Numbered from the stretch's first letter, positions 29,436 to 38,675 are shown. The stretch: DNA of 64,000 bases from Arthrobacter oryzae (GCF_030812315.1 NZ_JAUSSM010000007.1:124001-188000); one strand, 5' to 3'. The notes: a model not told the origin generated them from the letters alone. Program-made: numbers and translations.

Positions 29436-30293
29436 ATGAAAAACGTTGCGACTCTTGGCCTGGCGGCCGCGGCGATGCTCGCCCTGGCCGCGTGTACGGG
29501 CGGCGGTGGCCAGAGCCCTTCACCCACCGCCACTGCAACCACAACCGCAGCGCAGGACAAGGTCTATAGCGAAGACGAACTCCGCGAGCTCATCTCCGGC
29601 AAGTCCGACAAGGACGGCAGTGAGCTCAAGCTGTACTCAAAGGACCAGGTGGAACAGGGCGGCCGCATAGCGGGACTGCTGATGAGCGCTGCCACCACCG
29701 ATCCGGAGGACTGCAAGGCGATCGCCACGGCCGGCCTGCTGGACACTGTCGAAACCGGCGACGTGGCCATAGCAATCTCGGAGAGTCCCCAGCCCCGCAC
29801 TTTGTCCGCCCAGTCCGGAAGCGAAGGGCCTGACGCCGTCGCCCTCCTCAACGACGTCAGCGGCAAAATGGCCCAGTGCGCCAGCTTCAGGGTCTCAGTG
29901 CTCGGGCAGAGTTATGACGTCGCCAGCAGGGAACTTCAGGCCGAAACCGACGGAGAGAAGAACTTCGCAACGATCAGTAGCCGCGGCGGCAACGATTCTG
30001 ACATGCTGATGCAGGTTTCCGCAGCCACGGGCCGGCTCCTGGTGGTGGCCACCAAGGGCGGTGCCAATCTTGGCGGCGCCGATCAGGTGGAACTGGAGGA
30101 GCTGGTCAACGAGGTCCTCGACAAGGCCGGAGCCGGTTCCACCGGAACTCCAACGCCTGACGGCACGGAAACCGGCACGGAAACCGGCACGGAGACCGCT
30201 ACAGAAACCAGCACGGCCACAGTCACCGTGACGCCAACTGAATCCGAGTCCCCGGCGAGTCCTTCACCGACAGCTACCGGCACCGGCCAGTAA
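29436..30293 (+). CDS. Putative lipoprotein with repeat-rich C-terminus
   Basis: The 285-residue product begins with a lipoprotein signal peptide; LALAAC at about residues 15-20 is the lipobox, and the mature part starts with a Ser/Pro/Thr linker. Residues 45-225 are a folded-looking domain that I do not recognise (DUF5642-like or sensor lipoproteins of actinobacteria are possible). The last 60 residues are Thr/Glu/Gly/Ser/Pro rich with GTET repeated, coded by 12-bp repeats at 30162-30197. ATG at 29436 follows AAGGGG; an upstream in-frame start would add eight residues before the signal peptide. Confidence 0.7.
   Translation: MKNVATLGLAAAAMLALAACTGGGGQSPSPTATATTTAAQDKVYSEDELRELISGKSDKDGSELKLYSKDQVEQGGRIAGLLMSAATTDPEDCKAIATAGLLDTVETGDVAIAISESPQPRTLSAQSGSEGPDAVALLNDVSGKMAQCASFRVSVLGQSYDVASRELQAETDGEKNFATISSRGGNDSDMLMQVSAATGRLLVVATKGGANLGGADQVELEELVNEVLDKAGAGSTGTPTPDGTETGTETGTETATETSTATVTVTPTESESPASPSPTATGTGQ
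30162..30197. repeat. 12-bp tandem repeat in the lipoprotein gene
   Basis: Three units of GGCACGGAAACC (the third with one change) code for GTET repeated. Another short repeat, GGCCAGTAACCGGCC, spans the stop codon near 30285-30315. Confidence 0.85.
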
Positions 30294-30316
30294 CCGGCCG
30301 GCCAGTAACCGGCCGG

Positions 30317-31003
30317 TCAGTGCTGGCCCAGGCCACCTCCCATCGGCGGGATGTAGCCGTCGCGTCGATGTTGCTCCCGTTGGCGTTCCGCGGCGCTGTA
30401 GTTTTCGCCCTCCGCTGTTTCATCGGACTCGCCCTCGAAATCGACCAGTCCGTTGGTCTGGTCGAATGGATGCGCGAAACGGTTGTACTCCGGACCGGTT
30501 TTTGCTGTGCCGGCCGGGGTTTCGGTGGTACCGACCGGGGTTTCGGCGGCCCCGGGAACTGATGCCTGCCCTGCGCCTGTCGCATGGCCTTCGTGCTCGA
30601 TGAATTCCTTGAACTTCTTGAGGTCGTGCTCGGCCTGGCGGGCCACGATGTGGAGCAGGTCGCCCACCTTCTCCACCGCACCCTCGGGCTGGTACTCCAA
30701 GGTGAGCTTCAGCGAAGTCCTGCCGCCGCCTGCGTCATCGAATTCCACGGCACCGGAATTTGCGGCGCCCGCGGTGGCCGCCCACGCCACCCGCCGGTCC
30801 GGAACCTGGTCCAGAATCTTGGCCTCCCACTCCCGGCGGACGCCTGCGATATGGGCTATCCATTTCAGGCGATCGTCGCTGAGCCGGGTGACGCTTTCCA
30901 CGCCGCCCATGAAATGCGGGAACTCCTCGAACCGGATCCACTGGCTGTAAGCCGTGCTCACCGGAACGTTGACCACAATTTGCTTTTCAACTGTCGTGCT
31001 CAC
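30317..31003 (-). CDS. SRPBCC family protein (polyketide cyclase/dehydrase-like)
   Basis: The first 145 residues are an SRPBCC (START-like) domain: VEKQIVVNVPVSTAYSQWIR, 'FEEFPHFMGGVESV', 'WEAKILDQVPDRRVAWAA', 'GRTSLKLTLEYQPEG'. Members of this group bind hydrophobic ligands; the function here is unknown. The C-terminal 80 residues are hydrophilic, with an Ala/Thr/Pro/Glu linker (TPVGTTETPAGTAKT). Start GTG at 31003 has AAGGAG seven bases upstream. It converges with the lipoprotein gene. Confidence 0.8.
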   Translation of the reverse strand: MSTTVEKQIVVNVPVSTAYSQWIRFEEFPHFMGGVESVTRLSDDRLKWIAHIAGVRREWEAKILDQVPDRRVAWAATAGAANSGAVEFDDAGGGRTSLKLTLEYQPEGAVEKVGDLLHIVARQAEHDLKKFKEFIEHEGHATGAGQASVPGAAETPVGTTETPAGTAKTGPEYNRFAHPFDQTNGLVDFEGESDETAEGENYSAAERQREQHRRDGYIPPMGGGLGQH

Positions 31004-31157
31004 AGCATCTCCTTCGACTGGGACCGAAGCTGATGAAGAGACGTGCAGGTCATCAGTAGGCCCAACATAGCCCCGGTGTGGGCCTGCTGCCAGAGGCTTA
31101 TTGACCCTACTTCAGCCCCTAGGGCGGCGCGGACTCCGGTGTGCGCGCCACATCGAA

Positions 31158-31184
31158 GAGCCAGGGGCGGGGTGCCCCTGGCTC
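31158..31184. terminator. Hairpin between SRPBCC and secreted protein genes
   Basis: A perfect 11-bp stem (GAGCCAGGGGC and complement) with a 5-base loop lies behind the minus-strand secreted protein gene. A second small palindrome, GATCCACTCAGTGGATC, follows at 31196-31212. No T run, so termination is likely but not certain. Confidence 0.5.
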
Positions 31185-31235
31185 GAGGATGCGCAGATCC
31201 ACTCAGTGGATCAGATGCGCGGAACGGTGAAGCGG

Positions 31236-31703
31236 TCAGCTGATGCGAGCGACGTCGCTCCTCTCCCACTTGGTCCAGTCTGACCAGTTGTGGCCGCTCT
31301 TCACCCGGAAGGACACCTCGTGGTACACGCGGTCCTTGCCACGGTCCTTGTCGACCTTGTCCTTCTTGCTGACGGTGACCTTGTCATCATGCCGGTCGAA
31401 GTACTTCGTCCATGAGGAATCGCCGAGCTTGTCGTCGCGGCCGTGCCGGTCCTTTTCGAAGCGCTTCTGGCGGACTTCCACGACCTTCTTGCCGTTGCAA
31501 TCGATCTTGATCTTGAATTCCGCGAGGTTCCTGCCCGCGTCCGTCGGCTTCAACGGGTTCACGGTACAACCGCGAAGCGATGTTGAAGCGTCAGCCGGCA
31601 CGGCCAGTGCAACGGGTCCTCCAATGAGACCCAATGAAACAGCCGAAATCAAGGCGAAGCGGGTTCCGAGGGGGCGGGATTTTGTTGGGGTGGTTGTGGA
31701 CAT
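31236..31703 (-). CDS. Secreted basic protein, unknown function
   Basis: The 155-residue product has an N-terminal signal peptide (RFALISAVSLGLIGGPVALA, cleavage near ADA at about residue 39). The mature part is rich in Lys, Asp and Arg and has two cysteines (RGCTVNPL and KIDCNGKK), possibly a disulfide. I do not recognise a family. AGGAG lies eight bases before the ATG. Confidence 0.65.
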   Translation of the reverse strand: MSTTTPTKSRPLGTRFALISAVSLGLIGGPVALAVPADASTSLRGCTVNPLKPTDAGRNLAEFKIKIDCNGKKVVEVRQKRFEKDRHGRDDKLGDSSWTKYFDRHDDKVTVSKKDKVDKDRGKDRVYHEVSFRVKSGHNWSDWTKWERSDVARIS

Positions 31704-32087
31704 TTGTTTTGCTCCTAGAAAGGATGCGAGTGGATCATTTTCGGGCAGAACTGGACGGCCGCGATGGCACTCCCCTGTGCAGCGGCAACCAGTTTCAACC
31801 CATTTTCAAACAGCACTCCCGGCCTCCGCGGGGGCTTAACTCCGGGCGATGCTCACTGCATTTTCGTGGCCCGGTAGTACAATCCTGCGCCTGCTTTGGC
31901 CCCAGCGCTAGGGAAGTTGTTCCCCCTTTTGCTGGGATTTTCGCGAGTCAGGAAACCCGGTATGACATGACCTAACAGCGGGAAATCCAGTCACTCCAGC
32001 AACGCAAGCGAATAGTGTGAAAGTGCCGCCGGAGCAAGAACAGGCCGGCGGAACGAGACCGAGAAACAACGAACGAAAGGTGCCGCC

Positions 32088-32327
32088 ATGACCGACCCCA
32101 AGGAAGCAGCAGCCGACCCCGCCGACCTGATCGGCCCGGGCGACCCCGACGCCGTCGATCAGCAGCCCCACCCGGACCAGGGCACGGCGAAGAACATCCG
32201 CGAAGAACAGCAGACCCAGGCGGGCGGCACCGTTCCGGCGTCCTACATTGGCAGCGGCGATCCCGGTGCGGAACACAAGCCGGAGGAAGCTGCCGCGGAC
32301 GCCGGCACCTGGGACGACGAGGTCTAG
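32088..32327 (+). CDS. Small acidic hydrophilic protein, unknown function
   Basis: 79 residues, rich in Asp, Glu, Ala, Gly and Pro, with two related GDP-containing segments (LIGPGDPDAVD and YIGSGDPGAEH). It has no hydrophobic segment and is probably disordered. AAAGGTG lies before the ATG. The 384 bases upstream (31704-32087) contain no gene I can support. Low complexity makes the assignment less certain than its clean start and stop suggest. Confidence 0.55.
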   Translation: MTDPKEAAADPADLIGPGDPDAVDQQPHPDQGTAKNIREEQQTQAGGTVPASYIGSGDPGAEHKPEEAAADAGTWDDEV

Positions 32328-32478
32328 CCCCCGCCGGGCAGTACTCCAGATCTCTTTCCATCTTGCGGTTAAACAATTCCGCAGTACGGATTTAGCCTGC
32401 CCGAAACACGGGGACCCTAGCGTAGCCAATGACCTGAAGGCGTCCAGCGCGCCTCTTCCCTGTTGATTGGCAGCCCTG

Positions 32479-33927
32479 ATGAAATTTCTCCCGCCCGCCA
32501 CGGCACCTAATCCAGCCACGGCACCAAACCCCGCCGCAGCGACCGAAGCACGCACGCCCCGGAAGAAGCCCCTCTACACGTCGCTCTTCTTCCAGATCCT
32601 CGTGGCCGTATGCCTCGGCATCGGGATCGGCCACTTCTGGCCTGACCTCGGCTCGGCCCTGCGGCCGCTGGGGGACGGCTTCATCCAGCTGATCAAGATG
32701 ATCATCGCCCCGCTGATCTTCCTGGTGATCGTCACGGGAATCTCGGCCGTGGGCGACGTGAAGGCCGTGGGCCGGGTCGGCGTGAAAGCCCTGCTGTACT
32801 TCACCGCTGCCACGCTCTTCGCGCTCGTCTTCGGGCTCGTGGTGGGCAACATCGTCCAGCCCGGTGCCGGCCTGAACATCGATCCCAACACGCTGTCCCA
32901 GGACGCCCTCAATGCCAAGACCGGCACGGCTCCGCCCAAGGATGCCGGGGCGTTCCTGCTGGGCATCATCCCCACCAGCGTGGTGGGTGCCTTCGCTTCC
33001 AATAGCCTGCTGCAGGTGCTGTGCTTCTCGGTGTTCTTCGGTGCGGCCATCGTGGTGGTGGGCCGTGACCGCTGCCTGCCCGTGGTGAATCTCCTGGAGA
33101 CGGTGCTGGAGCTGTTCTTCAAGATCATGGGCTGGGTGATGCGCGTTGCCCCCGTGGGCGCCTTCGGTGCCATGGCCTTCATCATCGGCCAGTACGGACT
33201 TGGTTCGCTGAGCACCTATGCGCTGCTGATCGCCGCCTGCTACGGCGCCGCCATCGTCTTCATCGCGCTGCTGTTCGTGGTGGCCTGGGTGTACCCGCGC
33301 GTCCCGCTGTGGCAGTTCATCAAGTACAGCCGCGAAGAGTTCCTGCTGGCGCTCGGTACGGCGTCCACCGAGTCCGTGCTGCCGCGCATCATGACCAAGC
33401 TGACCAACGCAGGCTGCTCCCGGGCCACCACCGGACTGGTTGTCCCCACCGGCTATTCGTTCAACCTGGACGGCGCCGCGCTCTACCTGTCCATCTCCCT
33501 GCTGTTCCTGGCCCAGGCCTTCGGCCACAGCCTCGACCTCGGCCAGCAGCTCGCCGCCCTGGGTATCCTGATGCTCACGTCCAAGGGCATGGCCGGCGTT
33601 CCCGGATCAGCCTTCCTGGCGCTCTCGGCCACCGCCGGGGCGCTGGGCATCTTCCCCGTGGCCGGCGTCGCCCTGCTCCTCGGCGCCGATCGCCTGATGG
33701 ACTCCATGCGCGTCTCCGTGAACCTGCTGGGGAACTGCGTGGCCACGTTCGTGGTGGCGAAGTGGGAGGGCCAGTTCGACCGTGACGCCATGCTCCGGGC
33801 CTTCCGCGGGGAAGGCCCGGACCAGGAAAGCGAAGTCACTGAAAGCGAAGTCAGTGAAAGCACGACGGCGGACGGCCCGCCTGAGGTGCCGTCCGCCGTC
33901 GTGCCTGCCTACAGTTCCCGGAGCTAG
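32479..33927 (+). CDS. dctA: C4-dicarboxylate:cation symporter
   Basis: DctA imports succinate, fumarate and malate. The DAACS fold is clear: FQILVAVCLGIGIGHFWPDL (first helix), KMIIAPLIFLVIVTGI, the serine-rich hairpin ALGTASTESVLPRIM (near residue 300), GYSFNLDGAALYLSI, and LTSKGMAGVPGSAF. About 480 residues with a 30-residue Ala/Pro/Thr N-terminal extension and a C-terminal tail with SEVTE repeated, coded by 15-bp repeats. ATG at 32479 is chosen; a TTG four codons earlier is possible. Confidence 0.92.
   Translation: MKFLPPATAPNPATAPNPAAATEARTPRKKPLYTSLFFQILVAVCLGIGIGHFWPDLGSALRPLGDGFIQLIKMIIAPLIFLVIVTGISAVGDVKAVGRVGVKALLYFTAATLFALVFGLVVGNIVQPGAGLNIDPNTLSQDALNAKTGTAPPKDAGAFLLGIIPTSVVGAFASNSLLQVLCFSVFFGAAIVVVGRDRCLPVVNLLETVLELFFKIMGWVMRVAPVGAFGAMAFIIGQYGLGSLSTYALLIAACYGAAIVFIALLFVVAWVYPRVPLWQFIKYSREEFLLALGTASTESVLPRIMTKLTNAGCSRATTGLVVPTGYSFNLDGAALYLSISLLFLAQAFGHSLDLGQQLAALGILMLTSKGMAGVPGSAFLALSATAGALGIFPVAGVALLLGADRLMDSMRVSVNLLGNCVATFVVAKWEGQFDRDAMLRAFRGEGPDQESEVTESEVSESTTADGPPEVPSAVVPAYSSRS
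33860..33904 (+). terminator. Strong hairpin inside the end of dctA
   Basis: A perfect 17-bp stem (GCACGACGGCGGACGGC and complement) with an 11-base loop lies wholly within the coding region, 21 bases before the dctA stop codon. It could terminate the dctA and azoR convergent transcripts, though there is no T run. Confidence 0.5.
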
Positions 33928-33950
33928 CCGCATCGAAGAGTTCCTTGACC

Positions 33951-34646
33951 TCAGCCGCCCACTGGCTGAAGGTCAGCCGCCCGGAGGCGGGAGGCAAAGG
34001 CGACCGCGTGCGCCGCCAGTTCCGCTTCGGCTACCCGGCGGGAGCCCTCGACGTCGGTGTTCAGCACCGTCGGGGCAAAGCGGATATGGGTGGCGTCGGT
34101 GATACCGACGAAGTTCAGCCAGTCCGCGAAGAAGGTGCTGCTGAAGTCCTGGCCGAACGAGGCGGCGACGCCAGGTGAGTAGACGCCGCTGGTGTGGATG
34201 GCGAGGGCGTGCTTCCCCGCCATCAGGCCGGTGTAGCCTGCGGCGGGGTCGAACCCAAAGCTCCAGCCGGGCTGGGTGACGATGTCGATCCACTGTTTCA
34301 GGACATACGGCACTCCCGCGTTCCACATCGGGATGTTGAAGACGTAGGCGTCGGCCGCCGAAAACCGGTCAAAGATGGCGCGGGCGTCGGCCCAGGCCTG
34401 CAGCTCCGCGGGAGTCTGGTCCCGGCCGGAGAACACGGCCATCTTGGCGCCGGCGGCAACGGTTCCGAACTCGGGGAGGGCCCCGGCGTCGAAAAGGTTC
34501 AGGGTTTCGACGTCAATCCCGGATTCTCCGGTGGCGTCGCCTTCGCTATCGGCCGCCAGAACTTCGGAGAGGAAGTGGTGGGCAAGCAGCAGGGAGTCGC
34601 TGTGGTCTCCGCGCGGGGAGGCATTGATGTGGAGGATCCTGGGCAT
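33951..34646 (-). CDS. azoR: FMN-dependent NADH-azoreductase / quinone reductase
   Basis: The 231-residue flavodoxin-fold protein begins RILHINASPRGDHSDSLLLA (FMN phosphate site), has FNIPMWNAGVPYVLKQWIDI (about residues 100-120) and GLMAGKHALAIHTSGVYSPG, all diagnostic of the AzoR/ModaB family. It reduces azo compounds and quinones by two electrons, probably against electrophile stress. The divergent HxlR-type gene at 34917 is the usual partner regulator. Confidence 0.9.
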   Translation of the reverse strand: MPRILHINASPRGDHSDSLLLAHHFLSEVLAADSEGDATGESGIDVETLNLFDAGALPEFGTVAAGAKMAVFSGRDQTPAELQAWADARAIFDRFSAADAYVFNIPMWNAGVPYVLKQWIDIVTQPGWSFGFDPAAGYTGLMAGKHALAIHTSGVYSPGVAASFGQDFSSTFFADWLNFVGITDATHIRFAPTVLNTDVEGSRRVAEAELAAHAVAFASRLRAADLQPVGG

Positions 34647-34916
34647 AGCAGGCCTTTCGTCGGTTCGCTTGGCCGTTCGGCTGAAGGGTGTTCAAGGGCG
34701 GACTGGTGCCGCCGCAGTTCCGATCCTTCCCGGCCAGGCCAGCCAGGGTAAGGCCGCACTTTGGACTGCCTAGGGAACCTCTGCGTACCTGCCCGCTGAC
34801 CGTTCCCCGGTTTTGTTACGGCACTTTCGAAGCGGTGGGCGGACCACACCGGTGCCCTATTAGGCTGGTGCCGCGGCAACGCGACAGGACAACCGGCATC
34901 AGGGGAATTAGGGGCG

Positions 34917-35324
34917 ATGACTCTCACAGCGGACCAGAAACGGCAGGCAGCACAGACCCACTACGCGGAGGGTTTGGGACTGTGCCCGGCGCGCCAGCTC
35001 CTCGAGGCGATCAGCAGCAAGTGGGTCACCCTGGTGATGTTGGATCTGGCGGATGGGGCGCTCCGGCACAGCGAGCTGCGCCGGCGGATTCCGGGGGCAA
35101 GCCAGAAAATGCTCACGTCCACCCTGCGCTCTTTGGAACGTGACGGCTTGGTGACCCGGCTCCTCACCCTGTCCGTGCCTGTCCGCACCGATTACGAACT
35201 CACGCCGCTGGGGCACTCGCTCCTGGGCGTCATTCACGGGATGAAGGAGTGGGCGGACGACAATATGGACCAGGTGGAGGAAGCACGCGGGGATTACGAC
35301 AGCCGACGCTCCAGCGCCGGCTGA
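34917..35324 (+). CDS. HxlR family transcriptional regulator
   Basis: The 135-residue winged-helix protein has LCPARQLLEAISSKWVTLVM (the HxlR core with its conserved Cys near residue 23), HSELRRRIPGASQKMLTSTL as recognition helix and DYELTPLGHSLL as the wing. Members sense aldehydes, quinones or oxidants through the Cys. It faces azoR across 270 bases and most likely represses it. Confidence 0.9.
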   Translation: MTLTADQKRQAAQTHYAEGLGLCPARQLLEAISSKWVTLVMLDLADGALRHSELRRRIPGASQKMLTSTLRSLERDGLVTRLLTLSVPVRTDYELTPLGHSLLGVIHGMKEWADDNMDQVEEARGDYDSRRSSAG

Positions 35325-35394
35325 CCACCGCGTCACCTGGCGAAGCGGCTTGGCTGTCGGCGGGCGACGCGCCAGCATCCGAACGAGACGCCGC

Positions 35395-38076
35395 TCAGCG
35401 TACGGATTGGAGTGCCGCGAGGTGGTCCCCGATCAGGGCCAGGTTCTGGATCACCGCCAGGCCGAACTGCGAGGCATCGTTGGTGGACACCGTCGGCGCC
35501 TCGTCCACGGGCGTCAGGACGTACGGCGGTTCGATCTTCCTCAGGCTGAACGCGGATTCGTGGTTGAGGTGCTCGCCGCCTTCCGCGAAGCTGTCCCAGG
35601 CCCGGCGTGCGAGCCCGGAATCCCCGGAGCGGGCCGCCGCGTAGGCGGAGAGCCGGCTGTGGGCCTGGGTCAGGTAGACGCCGTCCAGCGGCTGGCCCAC
35701 CTCGGCAATCTGCTCCTCCTCCGGGGCCAGGAACAACCGGCAGTACTGCAGCCAGGCTTGTTCGAACGCGGCGTCCGGCACCAGATCGATGAGCTCGCTG
35801 CAGATTTCCACCAGCCCGAACACCGCAGAAAGGTGCGACACCTGTATCCGTTCGCGCCCGGCGTCGAACCTTCCACTATCCAGGTTGTACAGCGCCTCTC
35901 CCGTGAGGAAGCCGTATTTGAGGGCGCCGATGTCCGCCATGGTCCCCAGCAGCCGGTCCCGCGAGCGGGGGCTGCCGGTCCGTTCCCAGTCGGTCAGCCA
36001 GGTGGCGGCCAGGGATCCCCAGTCAGTGCCGAGCCCCACGCCAAGGGCGTTCCGCTCGGGCCGGTAGGTGGCACTGTCCGGCCGGACCTTGCGGACGGGG
36101 TCCAGGCCCAGGAAGTTCTGGTCGCTGTCGACGAGTTCCGAGAGCAGGTCGCCGGTGCGTTCGTCCGCCGTGAGGTAGTAGTAGAAGCGACGGTAGGCAG
36201 GAGTGCTGATCCGCAGCTGCTTGGCGCTGCAGCCCCAGTGCTGGACATTGTGCCGGGAGCCCAGGCCGCGCCACTCGCCCAGATGGTAGACGTCCACCTC
36301 GCCGGTGTGTCGGGTCATCGCCTCGGCGAAGCGGAAGACGTCGGCGCGGCCGGACCTCAGGTACATGTACCAGAGCCACAGATCCGGCGAGAGCTCCGAA
36401 TTGTCCCAGGCGTACCCGCCCACGTCGTAGCGCCAGGCATGCCGGTCGAAGTCGTAGGTGTGCATTACGTCGCCGAAGTTCCAGAACCCGTACCAGCGCC
36501 GCTGCTCCACCTGGCCGGCGTAGAAGTCGAAGAGGAAGTCCAGCTTGTCCTCCAGCCCGGCGCGCTCCGGTGTGCTGCGGTCCACGGGTGCCCAGTCGCC
36601 GAAGACCCTGACCGAGTGAAGGTACTCCGGCGTGGCCTGGAGGAGGGGCGGCGTCGAGGCGGTGGCGGCGTCGGCTGCAAGGGACGCGGTGTCCGGCGTC
36701 GCGTCGTAAGCGAACAGCGTGAGCTCGTGGGTGCGGGCGATGCCGTGCGGATTGCCGAACCCCGGTTCGTAGTCCTCGTACGTGATTTCGAGGCCTTCGA
36801 GCTGGTCCTCAAAGGTGTCCTGGCCCAGCCCGTCGTGGTAGAAACGCAGGTCCATGGGCTGCGCCTCGGGGGAGTACAGCCAGGCTGTCACCGAGGCCCG
36901 GTCCGTGGCCGCATTGCGGATGTCCAGCTGGACCGGGTGGGACTGCCAGAAGTTGCGGACGCCGACGCCGAAGCCGCCGCGGGGATCGCTGAGCGAACAG
37001 AAACCCCCGGCACGCGTGCCGCCGGAGATTCCCACCCAGCCATGGCCCTCGCCGGTCCGTTTGCGGAGCTCAAAGCCGTCCGCGCTCAGCTGGCTCAGGG
37101 TGTAGTCGTTCCAGGCGGGGATCAGGTGCAGCCGCTTGGAGACCAGCTCGCTCCAGTCCTCCAACGGCGGAGTGGGCTGTCCCTCGATCTGGGCGCGGCG
37201 GACGGCCTCGCCGGGGTCGCGGCGCAGGCCGGTGAGGCCGCGCACCGCTTCGGTGAGGAAACCGCCGTCGGCCCCTGCGATGCGCACATGCCGGTCGTGC
37301 AGCTCGCCCTCCAGCGGTACCGTGAAGCGGACCCCGAGTCCTGCAAGGAAGTCACGCTCCGGGTCGCCGTCCCAGATGAACGAGTGGACCATCCGCACGC
37401 TGCGGGCACCGGCGTGGAAGTAGAACCGGACCACGAACGGCAGCCAGCTGCGGCCGTCACCTGCGTGGTTGTCCGGCCGGTGGGAGCCTTCCAGCCGCAC
37501 CACAGCGCGGACGGGACCGCGTTGTTCAAGCACGACGGCGGTCACCTCGCCGGTGAACGCCTCCCGGCTGACGCTGCCGGGGCCGTCCTGGACCCCGTCC
37601 TGGCGCAGGCTGACCAGCCTGCCATCGAGGGCCACGGGCACACCGCCCCGCGAGAGAGTACTGAACAGGGTTGGACCGCTGCGGCTGATGACCATTTCCA
37701 GCGCGCCGGTGGATACCGTGACCGAGCCTTCCGATTCCGTCACGGCGACCTGCGGTCTGGGCTCAGTGTCCGGGGATGGGTCCGGCTCCGGTGCGGCTTC
37801 CGACTCCGGTGAGGCGCCGCCGTCGGACGTTACCTTGTAGTGCGCCGAGGGCGCGTCGGTGGCCGGCAGGGCGATGCCGGCCCACTTCAGCGAGCCGTCC
37901 GGCCATGTTGCGAGGGGCCAGGCCTGCGAGCGGACGGTCCGGCCCGCCGCGTCCGAGACGGAGATGTCGCCGGTGCCGGCCAGGGAGCCGCGGGCGAAGG
38001 GCAGGCCCCACGTGGTGCCGCCGGAAAGCCCGGCCGGAGCCCCGCCGTCGAGCCAGTTGAGCGTTGATTCGGTCAT
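35395..38076 (-). CDS. Exo-rhamnogalacturonan lyase family protein (PcRGLX/YetA-like, PL26)
   Basis: This 893-residue protein has an N-terminal RIFT-barrel domain (LPFARGSLAGTGDISVSDAA, LATWPDGSLKWAGIALPA), a central beta-rich part and a C-terminal alpha/alpha toroid (RRWYGFWNFGDVMHTYDFDR, 'HNVQHWGCSA'). This is the layout of PcRGLX and B. subtilis YetA, which release unsaturated galacturonosyl-rhamnose from pectin. No signal peptide is visible, so it should act inside the cell on imported oligosaccharides. A Glu/Pro/Asp/Ser linker is present near residues 85-105. ATG at 38076 follows AAGGAG. No transporter or kinase for pectin sugars lies nearby. Confidence 0.8.
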   Translation of the reverse strand: MTESTLNWLDGGAPAGLSGGTTWGLPFARGSLAGTGDISVSDAAGRTVRSQAWPLATWPDGSLKWAGIALPATDAPSAHYKVTSDGGASPESEAAPEPDPSPDTEPRPQVAVTESEGSVTVSTGALEMVISRSGPTLFSTLSRGGVPVALDGRLVSLRQDGVQDGPGSVSREAFTGEVTAVVLEQRGPVRAVVRLEGSHRPDNHAGDGRSWLPFVVRFYFHAGARSVRMVHSFIWDGDPERDFLAGLGVRFTVPLEGELHDRHVRIAGADGGFLTEAVRGLTGLRRDPGEAVRRAQIEGQPTPPLEDWSELVSKRLHLIPAWNDYTLSQLSADGFELRKRTGEGHGWVGISGGTRAGGFCSLSDPRGGFGVGVRNFWQSHPVQLDIRNAATDRASVTAWLYSPEAQPMDLRFYHDGLGQDTFEDQLEGLEITYEDYEPGFGNPHGIARTHELTLFAYDATPDTASLAADAATASTPPLLQATPEYLHSVRVFGDWAPVDRSTPERAGLEDKLDFLFDFYAGQVEQRRWYGFWNFGDVMHTYDFDRHAWRYDVGGYAWDNSELSPDLWLWYMYLRSGRADVFRFAEAMTRHTGEVDVYHLGEWRGLGSRHNVQHWGCSAKQLRISTPAYRRFYYYLTADERTGDLLSELVDSDQNFLGLDPVRKVRPDSATYRPERNALGVGLGTDWGSLAATWLTDWERTGSPRSRDRLLGTMADIGALKYGFLTGEALYNLDSGRFDAGRERIQVSHLSAVFGLVEICSELIDLVPDAAFEQAWLQYCRLFLAPEEEQIAEVGQPLDGVYLTQAHSRLSAYAAARSGDSGLARRAWDSFAEGGEHLNHESAFSLRKIEPPYVLTPVDEAPTVSTNDASQFGLAVIQNLALIGDHLAALQSVR

Positions 38077-38210
38077 CGCTTGGTATCTCCTTCGACACGC
38101 GTGGGGCAGTGAATGGCAGGCGGATTCGGTCCGGGCAACCTGGTTGTATCGTTTCAAAAAAGCATCCAGCTCAACCTCGGGCCTGATTTCGGGTGATGAC
38201 TGACTGCATT

Positions 38211-38226
38211 CGGAAACCGCTTTCCG
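38211..38226. promoter_or_regulatory. LacI-type operator candidate before the PL26-like gene
   Basis: CGGAAACCGCTTTCCG, with GGAAA and TTTCC arms around a C/G centre, matches the general LacI-family operator pattern and lies 135 bases before the lyase start. Catabolite or pectin-specific control is likely; no LacI gene is in the window. Confidence 0.45.
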
Positions 38227-38306
38227 ATCATTTCTAACAGGCAGGGCAGGCCCGAGTCAACGGTGGCGGGATGTTCCTGTGCGCTTTTGGGTGTTTCTGC
38301 AGGGCG

Positions 38307-38675
38307 CTACCCGGAGCCGGGGCCGGCGGTGTCGATGACGCAGAACCGGTTGCCCTCGGGATCTGCCATTATCACGTAGTCCGCGTCGGCGGGCCGTTTG
38401 CTCCACTCGACGCGGGTGGCCCCCAGGCCAAGGAGCCGCTCAACCTCGCCGCTCTGGTCCTGCGTGTACGGGTCCAGGTGGATGCGCGGCGGGATGTGCA
38501 CCGTCGACGGGACTCGGTCCAGCGATATGCAGGTGCCTTTACCGTCCGGGGACTGGAGGATTACAAAATCGTCCTCCGGTGCATGCCGCGGCACGAAGCC
38601 GAGGGCGGCCTGCCAAAAGGCCATCTGGCGCTGGAGGTCATCAACGCGGATCACGATCGAGCCAATGCTCAGCAT
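38307..38675 (-). CDS. VOC family protein (glyoxalase/dioxygenase fold)
   Basis: 122 residues with the two beta-alpha-beta-beta-beta units of the vicinal oxygen chelate fold: IGSIVIRVDDLQRQMAFWQA at the start and VIMADPEGNRFCVIDT at the end, with metal-ligand positions His and Glu only partly conserved. Substrate unknown. It starts nine bases behind the DUF416 gene and probably shares its transcript. Another VOC protein lies at 51545-51913. Confidence 0.82.
   Translation of the reverse strand: MLSIGSIVIRVDDLQRQMAFWQAALGFVPRHAPEDDFVILQSPDGKGTCISLDRVPSTVHIPPRIHLDPYTQDQSGEVERLLGLGATRVEWSKRPADADYVIMADPEGNRFCVIDTAGPGSG

Noticed and set aside
31908..32555. Minus-strand frame of 215 codons over the small acidic protein and dctA start
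   Set aside because: No ribosome site, low-complexity Ala/Gly/Val and it overlaps two better supported genes.
35350..37812. Plus-strand frame of 820 codons opposite the PL26-like gene
   Set aside because: Gly/Val/Arg/His-rich shadow; the minus strand carries the recognisable enzyme.
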